Below, one piece after another: positions 51,714 through 61,018 of a stretch of 64,000 bases of DNA; within the stretch, counting starts at the first letter, position 1; the number at the start of each line of letters is the position of its first letter. Both the position numbers and the translations under genes were made by a program. Origin of the DNA: Edaphobacter bradus (GTDB lineage Bacteria > Acidobacteriota > Terriglobia > Terriglobales > Acidobacteriaceae); the NCBI RefSeq assembly GCF_025685645.1, contig NZ_JAGSYF010000002.1, positions 744,001 through 808,000 on the forward strand, given 5' to 3'. The notes under the pieces are model-generated. The model did not search any database. It was not told the origin of the DNA and saw only the letters and a program-made list of their open reading frames with translations.

Positions 51714-53009
51714 ATGGGCTTAGACTGGAATCAAGGGTGTAGGCCTTTGATTCCCGCCGATTCGCCGAGAAACAGTAGCCTGGAGACCGCCGGACTGACC
51801 GTGCGCGGGCTCATCCTGCGTGACAGCCTATCCTTCCTGGTCCTGACGCTCTCCACCGCCGCGCTCTTCGGCGTAACACTCTTTCTCTTCCGCTCCTTCC
51901 AGACCCACCGCGAGGACCTCGCCGTGCGCTGGTCCGAGCGAGGACGCGCCGCCATCCAGCAGGGAAGACCCGACCTCGCCGTCTCCGCGCTGCGAGTCGC
52001 GCTCGGCTACAAGCCCGATGAGCCTTCGTACCAGTTGCTGCTGGCCGAGGCGCTCGCCGAGTCAGGCCGCATCGACGAAGCCACCAACTACTTCCTCAAC
52101 CTGCGCGAGTCGCGTCCGGGCGACGGCTTCATCAACCTCGAACTGGCGCGACTCGCACGCAAGCGCGGAAACGCCCAGGAGGCCATCGACGACTACCGCG
52201 CCGCCATCTTCGGCGACTGGCACGGCGACGGCCTCGAGCGGCGCCGCTCCGTGCGCCTCGAACTCGCTGACTACTTCGCCGAGCGGCACGACTTCGCCGC
52301 TGCGCGCGCCGAACTGCTCGTCGCAGCGGGCAACGCACCCGACACCGCCGAACTCAACCTCCTCTTCGGCGACCAGCTGCTGGCCGCAGGCGACCCCCAC
52401 GACGCACTCGTCTACTACGAGAAGGCCGTCGCCGACGACCCCCACAACGCGGCCGCGCTCGAGAAGGCGGGACGCGAGGCCTACACGCAGGGAGACTACG
52501 CCAAAGCGCACGATCTGCTCACGCGTGCCCTCGAATGCATGCCCGCAAAACCCATGGTCTGGAACGAGCTGGACGTGCAGAGGAAGCGGGAAAACCGCGA
52601 CGAGCTCGCCGCTCTCGCCCGCAACGCCCAGCGCCTGCCTGAGCTTTCGCTCTCGCGCGAGCTTCCCACAAAGGACCGCGCCGATCATCTTCAACGAGCA
52701 GAGATGATCGCGCGCGCGAGGCTGAACGAGTGCGCAGCGAAGCAGTCCTCGCCACGCAACGCGTCCATCTCCACCGCCGCAGCGGCCGACCCCCTGGAGG
52801 ACCTCCTTATCCGATGGAAGGCAGCCGCCGGAGCCAGCCGTATGGCGCTCACTGGCAACGCCACCGCGCAGGACACCATGGCGCAGCTCATCTTCGATAC
52901 CGAGAGCGTGACCTCGCAGGTCTGCGGCGCACCCACCGGCGACGACGCCCTGCTGCTGATGCTGGGACGGCCGCGAACTCCCGCCCGCAAGAATGGAGAG
53001 CCCGAATAG
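51714..53009 (+). CDS. TPR-repeat protein with an N-terminal membrane anchor
   Basis: 431 residues. A membrane helix at about 37-60 (LSFLVLTLSTAALFGVTLFL) is followed by several tetratricopeptide units: RGRAAIQQGRPDLAVSALRV, LLLAEALAESGRIDEATNYF, LELARLARKRGNAQEAIDDY, LLFGDQLLAAGDPHDALVYY and EAYTQGDYAKAHDLLTRALE. TPR arrays bind partner proteins; this one should face the periplasm. The start codon is uncertain: the ATG at 51714 lacks a good ribosome-binding site and a TTG at 51747 is possible. It ends two bases before the ClC channel ATG, so the two are translationally close. Confidence 0.82.
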   Translation: MGLDWNQGCRPLIPADSPRNSSLETAGLTVRGLILRDSLSFLVLTLSTAALFGVTLFLFRSFQTHREDLAVRWSERGRAAIQQGRPDLAVSALRVALGYKPDEPSYQLLLAEALAESGRIDEATNYFLNLRESRPGDGFINLELARLARKRGNAQEAIDDYRAAIFGDWHGDGLERRRSVRLELADYFAERHDFAAARAELLVAAGNAPDTAELNLLFGDQLLAAGDPHDALVYYEKAVADDPHNAAALEKAGREAYTQGDYAKAHDLLTRALECMPAKPMVWNELDVQRKRENRDELAALARNAQRLPELSLSRELPTKDRADHLQRAEMIARARLNECAAKQSSPRNASISTAAAADPLEDLLIRWKAAAGASRMALTGNATAQDTMAQLIFDTESVTSQVCGAPTGDDALLLMLGRPRTPARKNGEPE

Positions 53010-53011
53010 CT

Positions 53012-54820
53012 ATGGCAGATCACACGACGGCCACGGCAACCGCAGCGCAGCCGAAACAGGACCTGGCGAGCCTGCTGCCCATCCGCGAAGAGAGGCTCTT
53101 CCTTCTTCTCTCCATCTTTATCGGAGTCATCTCCGGCCTGCTCGTCGTCTCCTTTCGCATGGCGATCGAGTGGCTGACCGTGCTGCTGCAGGGCTCCGCG
53201 CCCGGGCCGCACCAGATGAGGCTGATCCTAGCCCCCGCCTCTGCCGGAGTCGTCATCGCGCTGTTCACCCGCTACCTCTTCCCGAACGTCCGCGGCAGCG
53301 GAGTCAACCAGACCAAGGCCGCCCTCTACATCCACAACGGATACATCTCCGCACGCACGATGATCGGCAAGTTCCTGCTCTCTTCGCTGGCCATCGGCAG
53401 TGGACACTCGCTCGGCCCCGAGGACCCGTCGCTGCAGGTCGGCGCCGGAGTCGCCTCGCTGCTCAGCCGACACTTCGGCCTCTCGCGCGAGAGGCTGCGG
53501 CTCTTTGCTCCGGTAGGCGCAGCGGCCGGTCTTGCGGCAGCGTTCAACGCTCCCATCTCCGCCATCCTCTTCGTCATCGAAGAGGTCATCGGCCAATGGT
53601 CGGCCGCGGTGCTCGGCTCCATCGTGCTCGCCGCCGTCTCCAGCGTCTTCGTCGCGCGCTGGTTCTGGGGAGCACAGCCGTTGTTCCGCATTCCCGTGGT
53701 GAACCTCCGAAACCCGCAGGAGCTTCTGGCCTACGCGGTGCTCGGAGTCGTCGGAGGCGCGGCCTCGCTCTTCTTCACGAAATTGCTCTGCTGGCTACGC
53801 CCCACCCTGCGAGCGCAACCCGCGTGGTTCCAGATGATGCAGCCCGCGCTGGCCGGAATCCTCGTCGGCGGAATCGGTTACTTCGGGCTCCCGCAGGTCA
53901 TGGGCGCCGGATACGAGGCCATCGACCAGGCCATGCACGCGCAGTTCGCCCTCAAGATCCTGCTGCTGCTCGCGCTCTTCAAGATCATCGCGACCACCCT
54001 CTCGTTCTCGAGCGGTACCCCCGGCGGAATGTTCGCCCCCACGCTCTTCATCGGGGCGATGCTCGGGGCCTCGGTCGGCTCCTTCGAGAAGATATTCTTC
54101 CCCCACCTCACTGGCTCCATCGGCTCCTACGCTCTGGTCGGAATGGGAGTCCTCTTCGCGGCCTTCCTGCGCGCTCCGCTCACCTCCGTCTTCATGGTGC
54201 TCGAGGTCAGCCAGAACTACACCATCATCCTGCCCGTCATTCTCGCCAACACCATCGCGTACCTCATCTCGCGAAGCCTGCAGCCCGTCCCCGTCTTTGA
54301 GGTCCTCACCCACCAGGACGGACTCATTCTTCCGTCAATGGAAGAGAGGAGGGAAGAGACCGACCTGCGCATCGAGGACGCCCTGCAACCCGTCTCCGTC
54401 CCCATCCTTCCTGGTGCGGAGACGCTCTGGAACCTCAAGCACGAACTGGCACAACAGAAAGTAGCCACCGGCGCTCCGGCCGTGCTGGTGCAGTGCGGCG
54501 ACGGCCGCTGGTACTCCGCGACACACGACGAACTGAAGGCAATCTCCGCCGAGGCGAAAACCCACAACGATCCCACGGCGCACGTCCCATTGCAACAGCG
54601 CCTCGGCGACGAGCGCACGCCGCTCATCTTCCCCGATCAGCCACTGGCAAACACGCTCCCGCACTTCAGCCGCTGGCCTCTGCTTCCGGTCGCAAACCGC
54701 GCCGTGCGAGGCGCACTCGAAGGCATGCTCACCCTCGACGATGTCCTGAAATGCTTCCAGAAGGGAGAGCAGAAGAGCAACCGCATGCCCATCAGCCACA
54801 TCTCCAAAGATGCGTTTTGA
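53012..54820 (+). CDS. ClC-family chloride channel/transporter with C-terminal soluble domain
   Basis: 602 residues. ClC selectivity motifs: GSGHSLGPEDPSLQVG (in place of GSGxSxGREGP, with the gating Glu kept but the following Gly changed to Asp), FNAPISAILFVIEEV, SSGTPGGMFAPTLFIG (GxFxP) and ALVGMGVLFAAFLRAPLTSV. From about residue 450 a soluble region with weak CBS-like halves follows (LQPVSVPILPGAETLWNLKH, PLANTLPHFSRWPLLPVANR). It should move chloride, or another anion, perhaps coupled to protons. Starts two bases after the TPR gene. The changed Gly of the gating motif is unusual. Confidence 0.88.
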   Translation: MADHTTATATAAQPKQDLASLLPIREERLFLLLSIFIGVISGLLVVSFRMAIEWLTVLLQGSAPGPHQMRLILAPASAGVVIALFTRYLFPNVRGSGVNQTKAALYIHNGYISARTMIGKFLLSSLAIGSGHSLGPEDPSLQVGAGVASLLSRHFGLSRERLRLFAPVGAAAGLAAAFNAPISAILFVIEEVIGQWSAAVLGSIVLAAVSSVFVARWFWGAQPLFRIPVVNLRNPQELLAYAVLGVVGGAASLFFTKLLCWLRPTLRAQPAWFQMMQPALAGILVGGIGYFGLPQVMGAGYEAIDQAMHAQFALKILLLLALFKIIATTLSFSSGTPGGMFAPTLFIGAMLGASVGSFEKIFFPHLTGSIGSYALVGMGVLFAAFLRAPLTSVFMVLEVSQNYTIILPVILANTIAYLISRSLQPVPVFEVLTHQDGLILPSMEERREETDLRIEDALQPVSVPILPGAETLWNLKHELAQQKVATGAPAVLVQCGDGRWYSATHDELKAISAEAKTHNDPTAHVPLQQRLGDERTPLIFPDQPLANTLPHFSRWPLLPVANRAVRGALEGMLTLDDVLKCFQKGEQKSNRMPISHISKDAF

Positions 54821-54826
54821 CGAGGA

Positions 54827-56020
54827 TTACTGGCCTCCTCCAATCTTCCCCAATCCAATTCCAATGACGTAGGTCACGACTCCTTCGACCGCTCCGACAA
54901 AAGTCATCTCAAGACCACTGCTCCACCAGGAGCGGATGGTCATGAGGGACTTTGCTGCTCCTACTGCAAAATGTGCGATCAGCGAGACGATTGCGGCGGC
55001 AATCACCGCTGGTATACCCGCCATAAAGAAGAACGGAATGATCGGGATCAAGGCCCCAATGGCTGTGGATATGGCTCCTGAGACGGCGGAGACCATCGGT
55101 TTACTCAACCCTTCTTCCGTCGTGTTGAGACGCTCCCGGGCGAGTGCCTTGATGAGTTGTTCCTTGTCCTTTGCGATTTGATCGACGAAGCGTTCCGCGT
55201 CTTCTTCCGGCAAGCCTCGGATTTGATAGCTGAGGGAAAGGACTTCACGCGCTTCGGCTTCGTTGTCCTCGACGGCCTCGCGCTCCCTTGCAAACTCGGC
55301 CTCGAAGATCTCTCGCTCGCTTTTTGCGGCGAGATACGCTCCTGACCCCATCGATAACGCACTGGCAACCATACCGGCCAAGCCTGCAATGAGAACAAAG
55401 TGGCTATTGCCCAGTGTCGCTCCCGAGACGCCGGAGACAATGCCGAAGATCGACCCAAGGCCATCGTTGATGCCGTAGATTGCGTCTCCAACCCAGCCTG
55501 CCGCTTGCGCATGACCCTTGTCGCGGGCGGCCAGCAGATCATCGAGCGCCTCCTGCGCCTGCTCGGGAGGCATTACAGGCAGAGGGCGGCGCGAACGGAT
55601 CAGGTTGCCTAGCGTCTGATAGTGTTCCCGTTCGTCGGCAATCACCTCCTCCAGAATTGCAACACTGGGTGGGTCGCCCAGGGCTTTCAGCTGCTTTCCA
55701 TACTTGGCGATGTCTCGGCCTTCGTCGATCTCGAGTCGGCGCAGGGCCAGATCAGTCCCTCCCACTCGATTTGCCAACGAGTCGGCCTGACCCGACCGGT
55801 CGCGAGTGTACTGGGGTGCTGGGGCGCCCAGCTCCTGGATGCGTCCAGCCCACAGATCGGCATGATGCTTCTCCGCAGCGGCTAGACCTCGCAAAGCGTT
55901 CCTGCGTTGCGGATCGACTTCGCCTTTGGCGAAGGCCGTGTAGGTATAGTGACCCTCCATCTCGGCTTGCCAGTTAGCCTCCAGGGCAGCCAGCAGCTTC
56001 TTATTGTCGGAGTTTGTCAT
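54827..56020 (-). CDS. Ferritin-like/rubrerythrin domain fused to a VIT1/CCC1-type membrane domain
   Basis: 397 residues. The N-terminal 150 residues form a four-helix ferritin-like domain: NWQAEMEGHYTYTAFAKGEV, GLAAAEKHHADLWAGRIQEL, RRLEIDEGRDIAKYGKQL and VIADEREHYQTLGNLI supply the Glu and ExxH iron ligands. The C-terminal part is a CCC1/VIT1 transporter domain: DAIYGINDGLGSIFGIVSGV, SALSMGSGAYLAAKSEREIF and four to five helices, with acidic residues in the EREIFEAEFAREREAVEDNE region. Proteins of this layout (MbfA-type membrane-bound ferritins) export iron or manganese. GAGGAGG precedes the ATG at eight bases. Confidence 0.9.
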   Translation of the reverse strand: MTNSDNKKLLAALEANWQAEMEGHYTYTAFAKGEVDPQRRNALRGLAAAEKHHADLWAGRIQELGAPAPQYTRDRSGQADSLANRVGGTDLALRRLEIDEGRDIAKYGKQLKALGDPPSVAILEEVIADEREHYQTLGNLIRSRRPLPVMPPEQAQEALDDLLAARDKGHAQAAGWVGDAIYGINDGLGSIFGIVSGVSGATLGNSHFVLIAGLAGMVASALSMGSGAYLAAKSEREIFEAEFAREREAVEDNEAEAREVLSLSYQIRGLPEEDAERFVDQIAKDKEQLIKALARERLNTTEEGLSKPMVSAVSGAISTAIGALIPIIPFFFMAGIPAVIAAAIVSLIAHFAVGAAKSLMTIRSWWSSGLEMTFVGAVEGVVTYVIGIGLGKIGGGQ

Positions 56021-56216
56021 CACTTGTGCCTCCTCGAAGGGCTTGCCGGTATCTTACAAATTTTGCCCCAGGCGGAATGGGGCCAGCTGGATGGAGGCAG
56101 CTAGAACTTCACAAAAGAATGCATCCTCTGTCAGACCATCTTTCAGTTGCCGGGGTATAGAATTGCCCACCCCGGGAACAACCACTTAATTCTCAATGAA
56201 AGATGAGGTCTATTTC

Positions 56217-56615
56217 ATGATCGGAGAAAAGATCGGCGAAACCACAGGCAAAAGATTAGTCAGGCGCGTTCTTTCCGTCGACCCACCTACTGCAGAAGTC
56301 TCGTTTGAAGACAGCGGCCAGTTGCTCGGCGTTTCCACCACAGGGATTGGCTCCTATACGTCGTCCGTCCGTCCGGATGGCTCCCTCTTTGGCCACGGCC
56401 AGGGAATGAACACGACCTCGGATGGCGAGGCCGTCACCTGGACGGGAACGGGCGTGGGCCATTTCGGCCCCGGTGGAACAGTGAGCTACCGTGGCATGCT
56501 ATTTTTCCGGACAACGTCCCAGAGGCTTGCCCGTCTCAACAACGCCTGCGGGGCTTTCGAATACGAGGTAGACACCACTGGCGCCACAGTCTCAAAGATC
56601 TGGGAGTGGAAGTAG
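56217..56615 (+). CDS. Small beta-barrel-like protein of unknown function
   Basis: 132 residues from MIGEKIGETTGKRLVRRVLS. Alternating strands and glycines (TTGIGSYTSSVRPDGSLFGH, WTGTGVGHFGPGGTVSYRGM) and a Trp-Glu-Trp-Lys end suggest a small beta-barrel such as DUF3224- or allene-oxide-cyclase-like folds; the family assignment is uncertain. No signal peptide. GAGG lies eight bases before this ATG; an earlier ATG at 56196 without ribosome-binding site would add seven residues. Isolated on the plus strand between the ferritin-like fusion and the DUF3500 gene. Confidence 0.6.
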   Translation: MIGEKIGETTGKRLVRRVLSVDPPTAEVSFEDSGQLLGVSTTGIGSYTSSVRPDGSLFGHGQGMNTTSDGEAVTWTGTGVGHFGPGGTVSYRGMLFFRTTSQRLARLNNACGAFEYEVDTTGATVSKIWEWK

Positions 56616-56801
56616 GGCCAGAGTTGTCAGGGCTGCACCGATTCCTGCGGTAAATCGTAGGTTCGAATGCAAAAGGTCCGCCCATCTCATTAACGGGAAC
56701 ATCAGACCACGGCCGCTTATGGCGCGGCCGCGGTTCCCGTACAACAGTCACGGGACCTTTACCAGAGATTCCGGCTCTCAGCGCAACCTGTTTTGGCGGT
56801 T

Positions 56802-57863
56802 CTACTTCTTCTGGTGACTGGCCTGGTAGTGCTGCTGGAGCAGGTCTTCGCCAAAGTCGCCGGTGAAGTCGCGCCACACGGAGTGGATGTGGTTGGCGTT
56901 GTCCTGCGTGTCGTCTAATTCAATGAGGAAAGAGGGTGTCTGAACGCGGTAATAGTGCTGGTCGCCTCGATTGATGCCCCCGGACCAGGCGAAGTAGATA
57001 TTTCTGCCGGCCTTGTTGATCTGCGATACCCGGCCATCGGCAAGCTCATCGGGCACGTTGCGGGCGTATTCTTCCATGAGGGCCATGAGCGCGTCGAATT
57101 GGTTGGCGTTCATCCTGGAAGCGGAGAGGCCAGACGGCTGGCCCTGAATCGCCGCCTTCCGGCTGGCCGCGGTCAGAATGTCCGCATAGGCGGTTGGGTC
57201 CACGATCGCGACTTTCTGCTGCTGTTCATCGAGGGTACGGATCAGCTCGATGCCAAGATCATCCTCCCCGGCCAGGGTGCGCAGGCCCTTCCGCGACCCT
57301 TGCCGCACTTCGGCAGGGTTGGCGCCGAAGAAGCTCGGACCATCGATAGCCTTACCATTCACTACGGTGTAGTTCTGGCTGAGGTGGTGGCCCTCGACCC
57401 GGTAGCCCCACATGCCGCTGTCGGAGGGAGTGCCGAACACCGAGAAATAGTACTTTTCCGGGTTGCGATGCTCGCCGCTGTCGCTCTCTATGATCCTGAG
57501 CACATCTTCCAGGCTCATGATCGTCACGGCCTTGATGTAGCCAGTCTGGCTCAGCCCGGCCGCCAGCAACGCGCTGGCGAGGTGCTTCTGATAGGGTGTC
57601 ATCTCAATCAGTGGCAGGCCCTTGCGCTCCTTCGGGATGAAGTGCCAATTCATGCGCTCGCCGGAATCGAACGGCAATGTCGCTTTGCCGCGCTGATTGG
57701 CATTGAGCGCGGCGAGAAAGCGGTTAGCGCAATCGGTCATGAGCGATGCTGCATGGACGCGGTGCGGATGGATCTGATCAGCGCGGCTATCGACCCAGCC
57801 AAGCACACCGGCTCCTGCGAGCGCGGCGGACGAACAGAGGAACGATCGGCGTTTCATCGACAT
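56802..57863 (-). CDS. DUF3500 domain secreted protein
   Basis: 353 residues from MSMKRRSFLCSSAALAGAGV, a twin-arginine-like signal (KRRSFL). The mature protein has MNWHFIPKERKGLPLIEMTP, YYFSVFGTPSDSGMWGYRVE, HHLSQNYTVVNGKAIDGPSF, FFGANPAEVRQG and YYRVQTPSFLIELDDTQDNA followed by NHIHSVWRDFTGDFG, the pattern of DUF3500 proteins, whose function is unknown. GGGGGAA lies four bases before the ATG; the frame is open to 58025 through a palindromic repeat, so that start was rejected. It lies downstream of the GH5 gene on the same strand. Confidence 0.85.
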   Translation of the reverse strand: MSMKRRSFLCSSAALAGAGVLGWVDSRADQIHPHRVHAASLMTDCANRFLAALNANQRGKATLPFDSGERMNWHFIPKERKGLPLIEMTPYQKHLASALLAAGLSQTGYIKAVTIMSLEDVLRIIESDSGEHRNPEKYYFSVFGTPSDSGMWGYRVEGHHLSQNYTVVNGKAIDGPSFFGANPAEVRQGSRKGLRTLAGEDDLGIELIRTLDEQQQKVAIVDPTAYADILTAASRKAAIQGQPSGLSASRMNANQFDALMALMEEYARNVPDELADGRVSQINKAGRNIYFAWSGGINRGDQHYYRVQTPSFLIELDDTQDNANHIHSVWRDFTGDFGEDLLQQHYQASHQKK

Positions 57864-57885
57864 GAATTCCCCCTTCATGCACGCG

Positions 57886-57930
57886 TGGCCCATCCATGTC
57901 GCAGTCTTACCGCGACATGGATGGGAGCGT
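57886..57930. repeat. REP-like palindromic element, copy 7 of 7
   Basis: GTGGCCCATCCATGTCGC pairs with GCGACATGGATGGG around the loop AGTCTTACC. The inner stem CATGTCGC/GCGACATG is private to this copy, the outer arms CCCAT/ATGGG are conserved. Sits between the DUF3500 start and the GH5 end. Confidence 0.75.
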
Positions 57931-58005
57931 AAACCGCCGGACACCTCACCGCAACCTTTGCACTCCTCGCGTAGCCTTAGCCACCTTTGCGTTCGCCTTT
58001 GCCGT

Positions 58006-59775
58006 TTACCCGCAAAGCCCACCATTCAGATAGAACTTCACCGGCTGCCGGTTCGCCCCGCGATAGCTCGTCTGCACCACGATGCCGGCGACGCTCCCGC
58101 CTGCCGGAATGACCTCATTCGCACCCGTGTTCGTCATCTCGACCGTGTCGCCGCTCTGGAGGAACCGCGCGTTGCGGGCCTCCTCGACCTGCTGCGTGCC
58201 GCCATACTCCCAGAGCAGCGTCCAGCCGGCGATCGGCCTGCCCGAGAGGTTCTCGATCTCGATCACTCCCGTCGCGCCATAGCCAGTATCGGCAACATTG
58301 CGATAGCTGACGTGACACGCAGCCGGGCTTCCCGCATTCGCAACTCCGTGCGCAGGCGCCTCGTACGCCGCCTGACGCACGACGCCCCCACCCACGCGCT
58401 CTCCATAAGCAGGTTGCGGTGCGGCATACGCAGGCTGCGGTGCAGCATAAGCCGGCTGGTACGCCACCTGAGTCTGGCTCTGCACCCGCAAAACTGCAGG
58501 CGTCAAAGGCCGCGGCGAAAGGGCAGGGGACTCAAGCCCCGCCAGAAGCTGCATCTTCAGCGGATTCGCCGCAACCAGGCTGTAGTCCGAGCTCAGCAGA
58601 CCGTTCGCGTCCTCTCCATTCAGCGCCCACGAGCTCCAGCTCAGCTCAGGGTTCCTCCCCAGAAACGCGACCAGCGCCCCGAACCACTGTCCCTCCGAAC
58701 CCGGCGCGCTGCCGCTGATGTCCTCCGTCCTGTTCGTCGTCCCGAACTCGCCCAGCCACACCGGAGCGATACCCTCCCGGCTCACATACGCCCAGTGCCT
58801 GTCCCACACGTTCTCCAGGCTCGCCGGGGTCGTCTCCGCGTTGAACCACTTCTGCTGGTACTCGTTCGGCCCATAGCTGTGCGCCGAATAGACCAGCTGC
58901 CTCGGGACCGCCAGCCGCACCGGCGCGCGCCGGACGCCCTCAAGGTTTCCGCCCCACCAGTAGAAGTCGTTGTTGTACGCATCGACGCCTTCGACAAACA
59001 CGATCAGCCGCGGATTCACCCGCAGCACCGCATCGCCGCCGCGCTCTGCCGCCAGCCGCCAGTCACGCTCGCCCCCGCAGCCCCAGCACGCTCCGCCCGA
59101 GTTCGCATTGTGCGGCTCGTTCCGCAGATCGACGCCAATCACCGTCGAGTTGCCCAGATAGCGTCGCGCCAGCCGCTGCCAGTCCGCGATCCACGCCTGC
59201 TCCGGATACTCCGCCGTATACCAGAGCCCGCTCGCCTCCGCGCTGTCGCCGGCCTCCGAGCGGTGATTGTCCAGAATCACTTTCAGTCCGAGCTTCCCGG
59301 CCTCTTCAACGATCCGGTCCAGGATCTCAAGCGAGGTCAAACCGCGAAGGTCCATGTTGATTGGCCCGTGATCGTTCTCAAAGCTGATTGCCTCGGGGAC
59401 CACAGGGCTCTCCACCATCTGGCTGGAGAAGGGAATCCGCACCGTGTTGAAGCCGTTCTCGCGGATCGTGCGCAGGATGGCGCGGTAGTCCTGCTGGGTC
59501 AGCCCGCCCGGGACCTGGCGCACCGTCTCAAGCCCATACCAGTTGATGCCCTGAATGCGCACCGTCCGGTTCTGCTGGTCGAGGATGAGGTTTCCGCTCG
59601 TATGCCAGTACCCGCTGTCCGGAGCGCGAACCGCCGCCTCAACGACGTGGGCATGCCCGGGAACCGCGTGGCTTGCAACCCGAACCGTTGTAGCCGGCGA
59701 AACTTGAAACGCAGAAACAACCACCGCAAAGAAGTGAAGGAGAAAGGAATAAATACTGCTCACAGGATGCTCCAT
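58006..59775 (-). CDS. Secreted glycoside hydrolase family 5 (cellulase-like) with a C-terminal CBM2-like domain
   Basis: 589 residues. N-terminal signal sequence, then a GH5 domain from about residue 50: RIQGINWYGLETVRQVPGGL, LDNHRSEAGDSAEASGLWYT, VDLRNEPHNANS with the acid/base Glu (about 220), and IAPVWLGEFGTTNRTED with the nucleophile Glu (about 345). A proline/alanine/tyrosine-rich linker (repeats of AYAAPQP) leads to a C-terminal domain with GVIEIENLSGRPIAGWTLLW, SGDTVEMTNTGANEVIPAGG and the final Cys pair, resembling a CBM2 cellulose-binding module. It should hydrolyse beta-1,4-glucans outside the cell. A palindromic operator-like site lies upstream. Confidence 0.92.
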   Translation of the reverse strand: MEHPVSSIYSFLLHFFAVVVSAFQVSPATTVRVASHAVPGHAHVVEAAVRAPDSGYWHTSGNLILDQQNRTVRIQGINWYGLETVRQVPGGLTQQDYRAILRTIRENGFNTVRIPFSSQMVESPVVPEAISFENDHGPINMDLRGLTSLEILDRIVEEAGKLGLKVILDNHRSEAGDSAEASGLWYTAEYPEQAWIADWQRLARRYLGNSTVIGVDLRNEPHNANSGGACWGCGGERDWRLAAERGGDAVLRVNPRLIVFVEGVDAYNNDFYWWGGNLEGVRRAPVRLAVPRQLVYSAHSYGPNEYQQKWFNAETTPASLENVWDRHWAYVSREGIAPVWLGEFGTTNRTEDISGSAPGSEGQWFGALVAFLGRNPELSWSSWALNGEDANGLLSSDYSLVAANPLKMQLLAGLESPALSPRPLTPAVLRVQSQTQVAYQPAYAAPQPAYAAPQPAYGERVGGGVVRQAAYEAPAHGVANAGSPAACHVSYRNVADTGYGATGVIEIENLSGRPIAGWTLLWEYGGTQQVEEARNARFLQSGDTVEMTNTGANEVIPAGGSVAGIVVQTSYRGANRQPVKFYLNGGLCG

Positions 59776-60265
59776 TTCCGCCGATTGTCAGTTGGGCTTT
59801 CGAATCACGTCATGTTGTTCGCTCGAAAGCCGCTCCATCGGCCACTGGCTCAGCCACGTCCCTCCAAATGGTCATCTACCTTACTACCGAGGTAACTAGG
59901 CTGCCCGATTAAGAGGTAATCACCGCCTTATTACTTTGACAACAGAATTTAGGCAAAAATTTGCCTAATCAAAATCAATTCGGGAAGACACTCGCCTCGA
60001 AAACACAGTCTTTTGACAACACACACAGATGATTTTCTTGGGAAACGACTGGGGCAATCCGCTAAAAACGCAAGATACCAAAGGATTTCGCGGAAGATTC
60101 GATGCTCTCGACCTGGGAGAAATTGTTACAAGATGTTAATTACTATGGTAATAATCAGGAAAAATAAGCTTTCAAAGAAATAGGCCTTGCATTAAGTCAG
60201 GTGATGCATTGCGCGAGCCCGACCTGCAACCTCAAGCTCGCGCAAGTTGTAACCTCTACGACCAA
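59776..60265. other. AT-rich intergenic region upstream of the GH5 gene
   Basis: 490 bases without a gene; AT-rich compared with the flanks. It holds the palindrome at 59949-59968 and a shorter one, ATTACTATGGTAAT, near 60137. Both are placed to control the leftward GH5 gene. No other feature was seen. Confidence 0.55.
59949..59968. promoter_or_regulatory. Perfect operator-like palindrome upstream of the GH5 gene
   Basis: TTAGGCAAAAATTTGCCTAA has nine-base arms TTAGGCAAA and TTTGCCTAA around a two-base centre. It lies about 175 bases upstream of the GH5 start. Size and symmetry fit a dimeric repressor site, with no family known to me for this sequence. Confidence 0.5.
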
Positions 60266-60955
60266 CTACGAGGCGCGACGGCGACGCGCAACCTTGACCA
60301 CACCGGAGAGTCCCGTAAGAAGAAACACAACCGTACTCGGCTCAGGCGTCGGCGTGGGCGTCCCGCCGCCGCCACCCGGAGGAGGCTGATCTCCTCCACC
60401 ACCTGGCGGTACATTCGGGGGCGTCTTGCCGCCCGGGGGGAAACCGCTGCCGCCAATCGGAGGCGCAGAAGGGAAGCCGGGATACGACGGCGACACGCCG
60501 CCAGGAAACACCGGGGGCGGATACGACTGAAGGAGGCCGCCGTCGTTGCCCTGAGCCAGATCAATCGGCTCCGCAGTATCCTGCGCAAAGATGAAGTCCG
60601 GCATGGCTACAGGCTCAAGATCTCCGCCATCAGGCTCGTCCAGCGGAAGGTCACCGCAGGAGAGTGTGAACTTCTTCAGCATCTCGGACCGCGACATCCT
60701 CGGGCGCAGATGACGCGCCGGCAGAACTTTGGGCTTTGCAGGCGTCGTCGTCGGCTTCTTCAATGCAGCAATCTTGCGGTGGGCATAGCGGTGCATCCGG
60801 CGATGAGCCGCGGCTGCCCGTTTCACGGTGGGCGAGTGCTTCAGCGAGTTCTTATAGTCAGTCAGCCACTTCTCACAGTCCGTCGAGGCGTGTACGCCCT
60901 TCGCGGCGGTGATGCTAACCAGAAAGAGAACCAAGACATAAGCCAAGCGACGCAT
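60266..60955 (-). CDS. PEP-CTERM sorted exported protein, proline/glycine-rich
   Basis: 229 residues. Signal peptide (MRRLAYVLVLFLVSITAAKG), a Lys/His-rich segment (AAAHRRMHRYAHRKIAALKK), a Pro/Gly-rich region (VSPSYPGFPSAPPIGGSG and GGGGDQPPPGGGGG) and the sorting signal TPEPSTVVFLLTGLSGVVKV with basic end ARRRRAS. The disordered region suggests a structural or matrix role on the surface; processing by an exosortase encoded outside the window is expected. A sigma-54-like promoter lies about 65 bases upstream. The plus-strand ORFs across this area are shadows. Confidence 0.85.
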   Translation of the reverse strand: MRRLAYVLVLFLVSITAAKGVHASTDCEKWLTDYKNSLKHSPTVKRAAAAHRRMHRYAHRKIAALKKPTTTPAKPKVLPARHLRPRMSRSEMLKKFTLSCGDLPLDEPDGGDLEPVAMPDFIFAQDTAEPIDLAQGNDGGLLQSYPPPVFPGGVSPSYPGFPSAPPIGGSGFPPGGKTPPNVPPGGGGDQPPPGGGGGTPTPTPEPSTVVFLLTGLSGVVKVARRRRAS

Positions 60956-61018
60956 GCAGTGTACCCAGGGTCCTGAGCGGGGTGAGCCCGCTCGTAATTC
61001 AAACTATGCCCTGAATAC

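Noticed and set aside
56640..56665. GGTTCGAATGC, a tRNA T-loop-like sequence
   Set aside because: The bases on both sides cannot pair as a T stem and no cloverleaf is visible.
57862..59895. 677-codon plus-strand ORF
   Set aside because: Shadow of the GH5 gene; composition is Arg/Pro/His-rich and no motif was seen.
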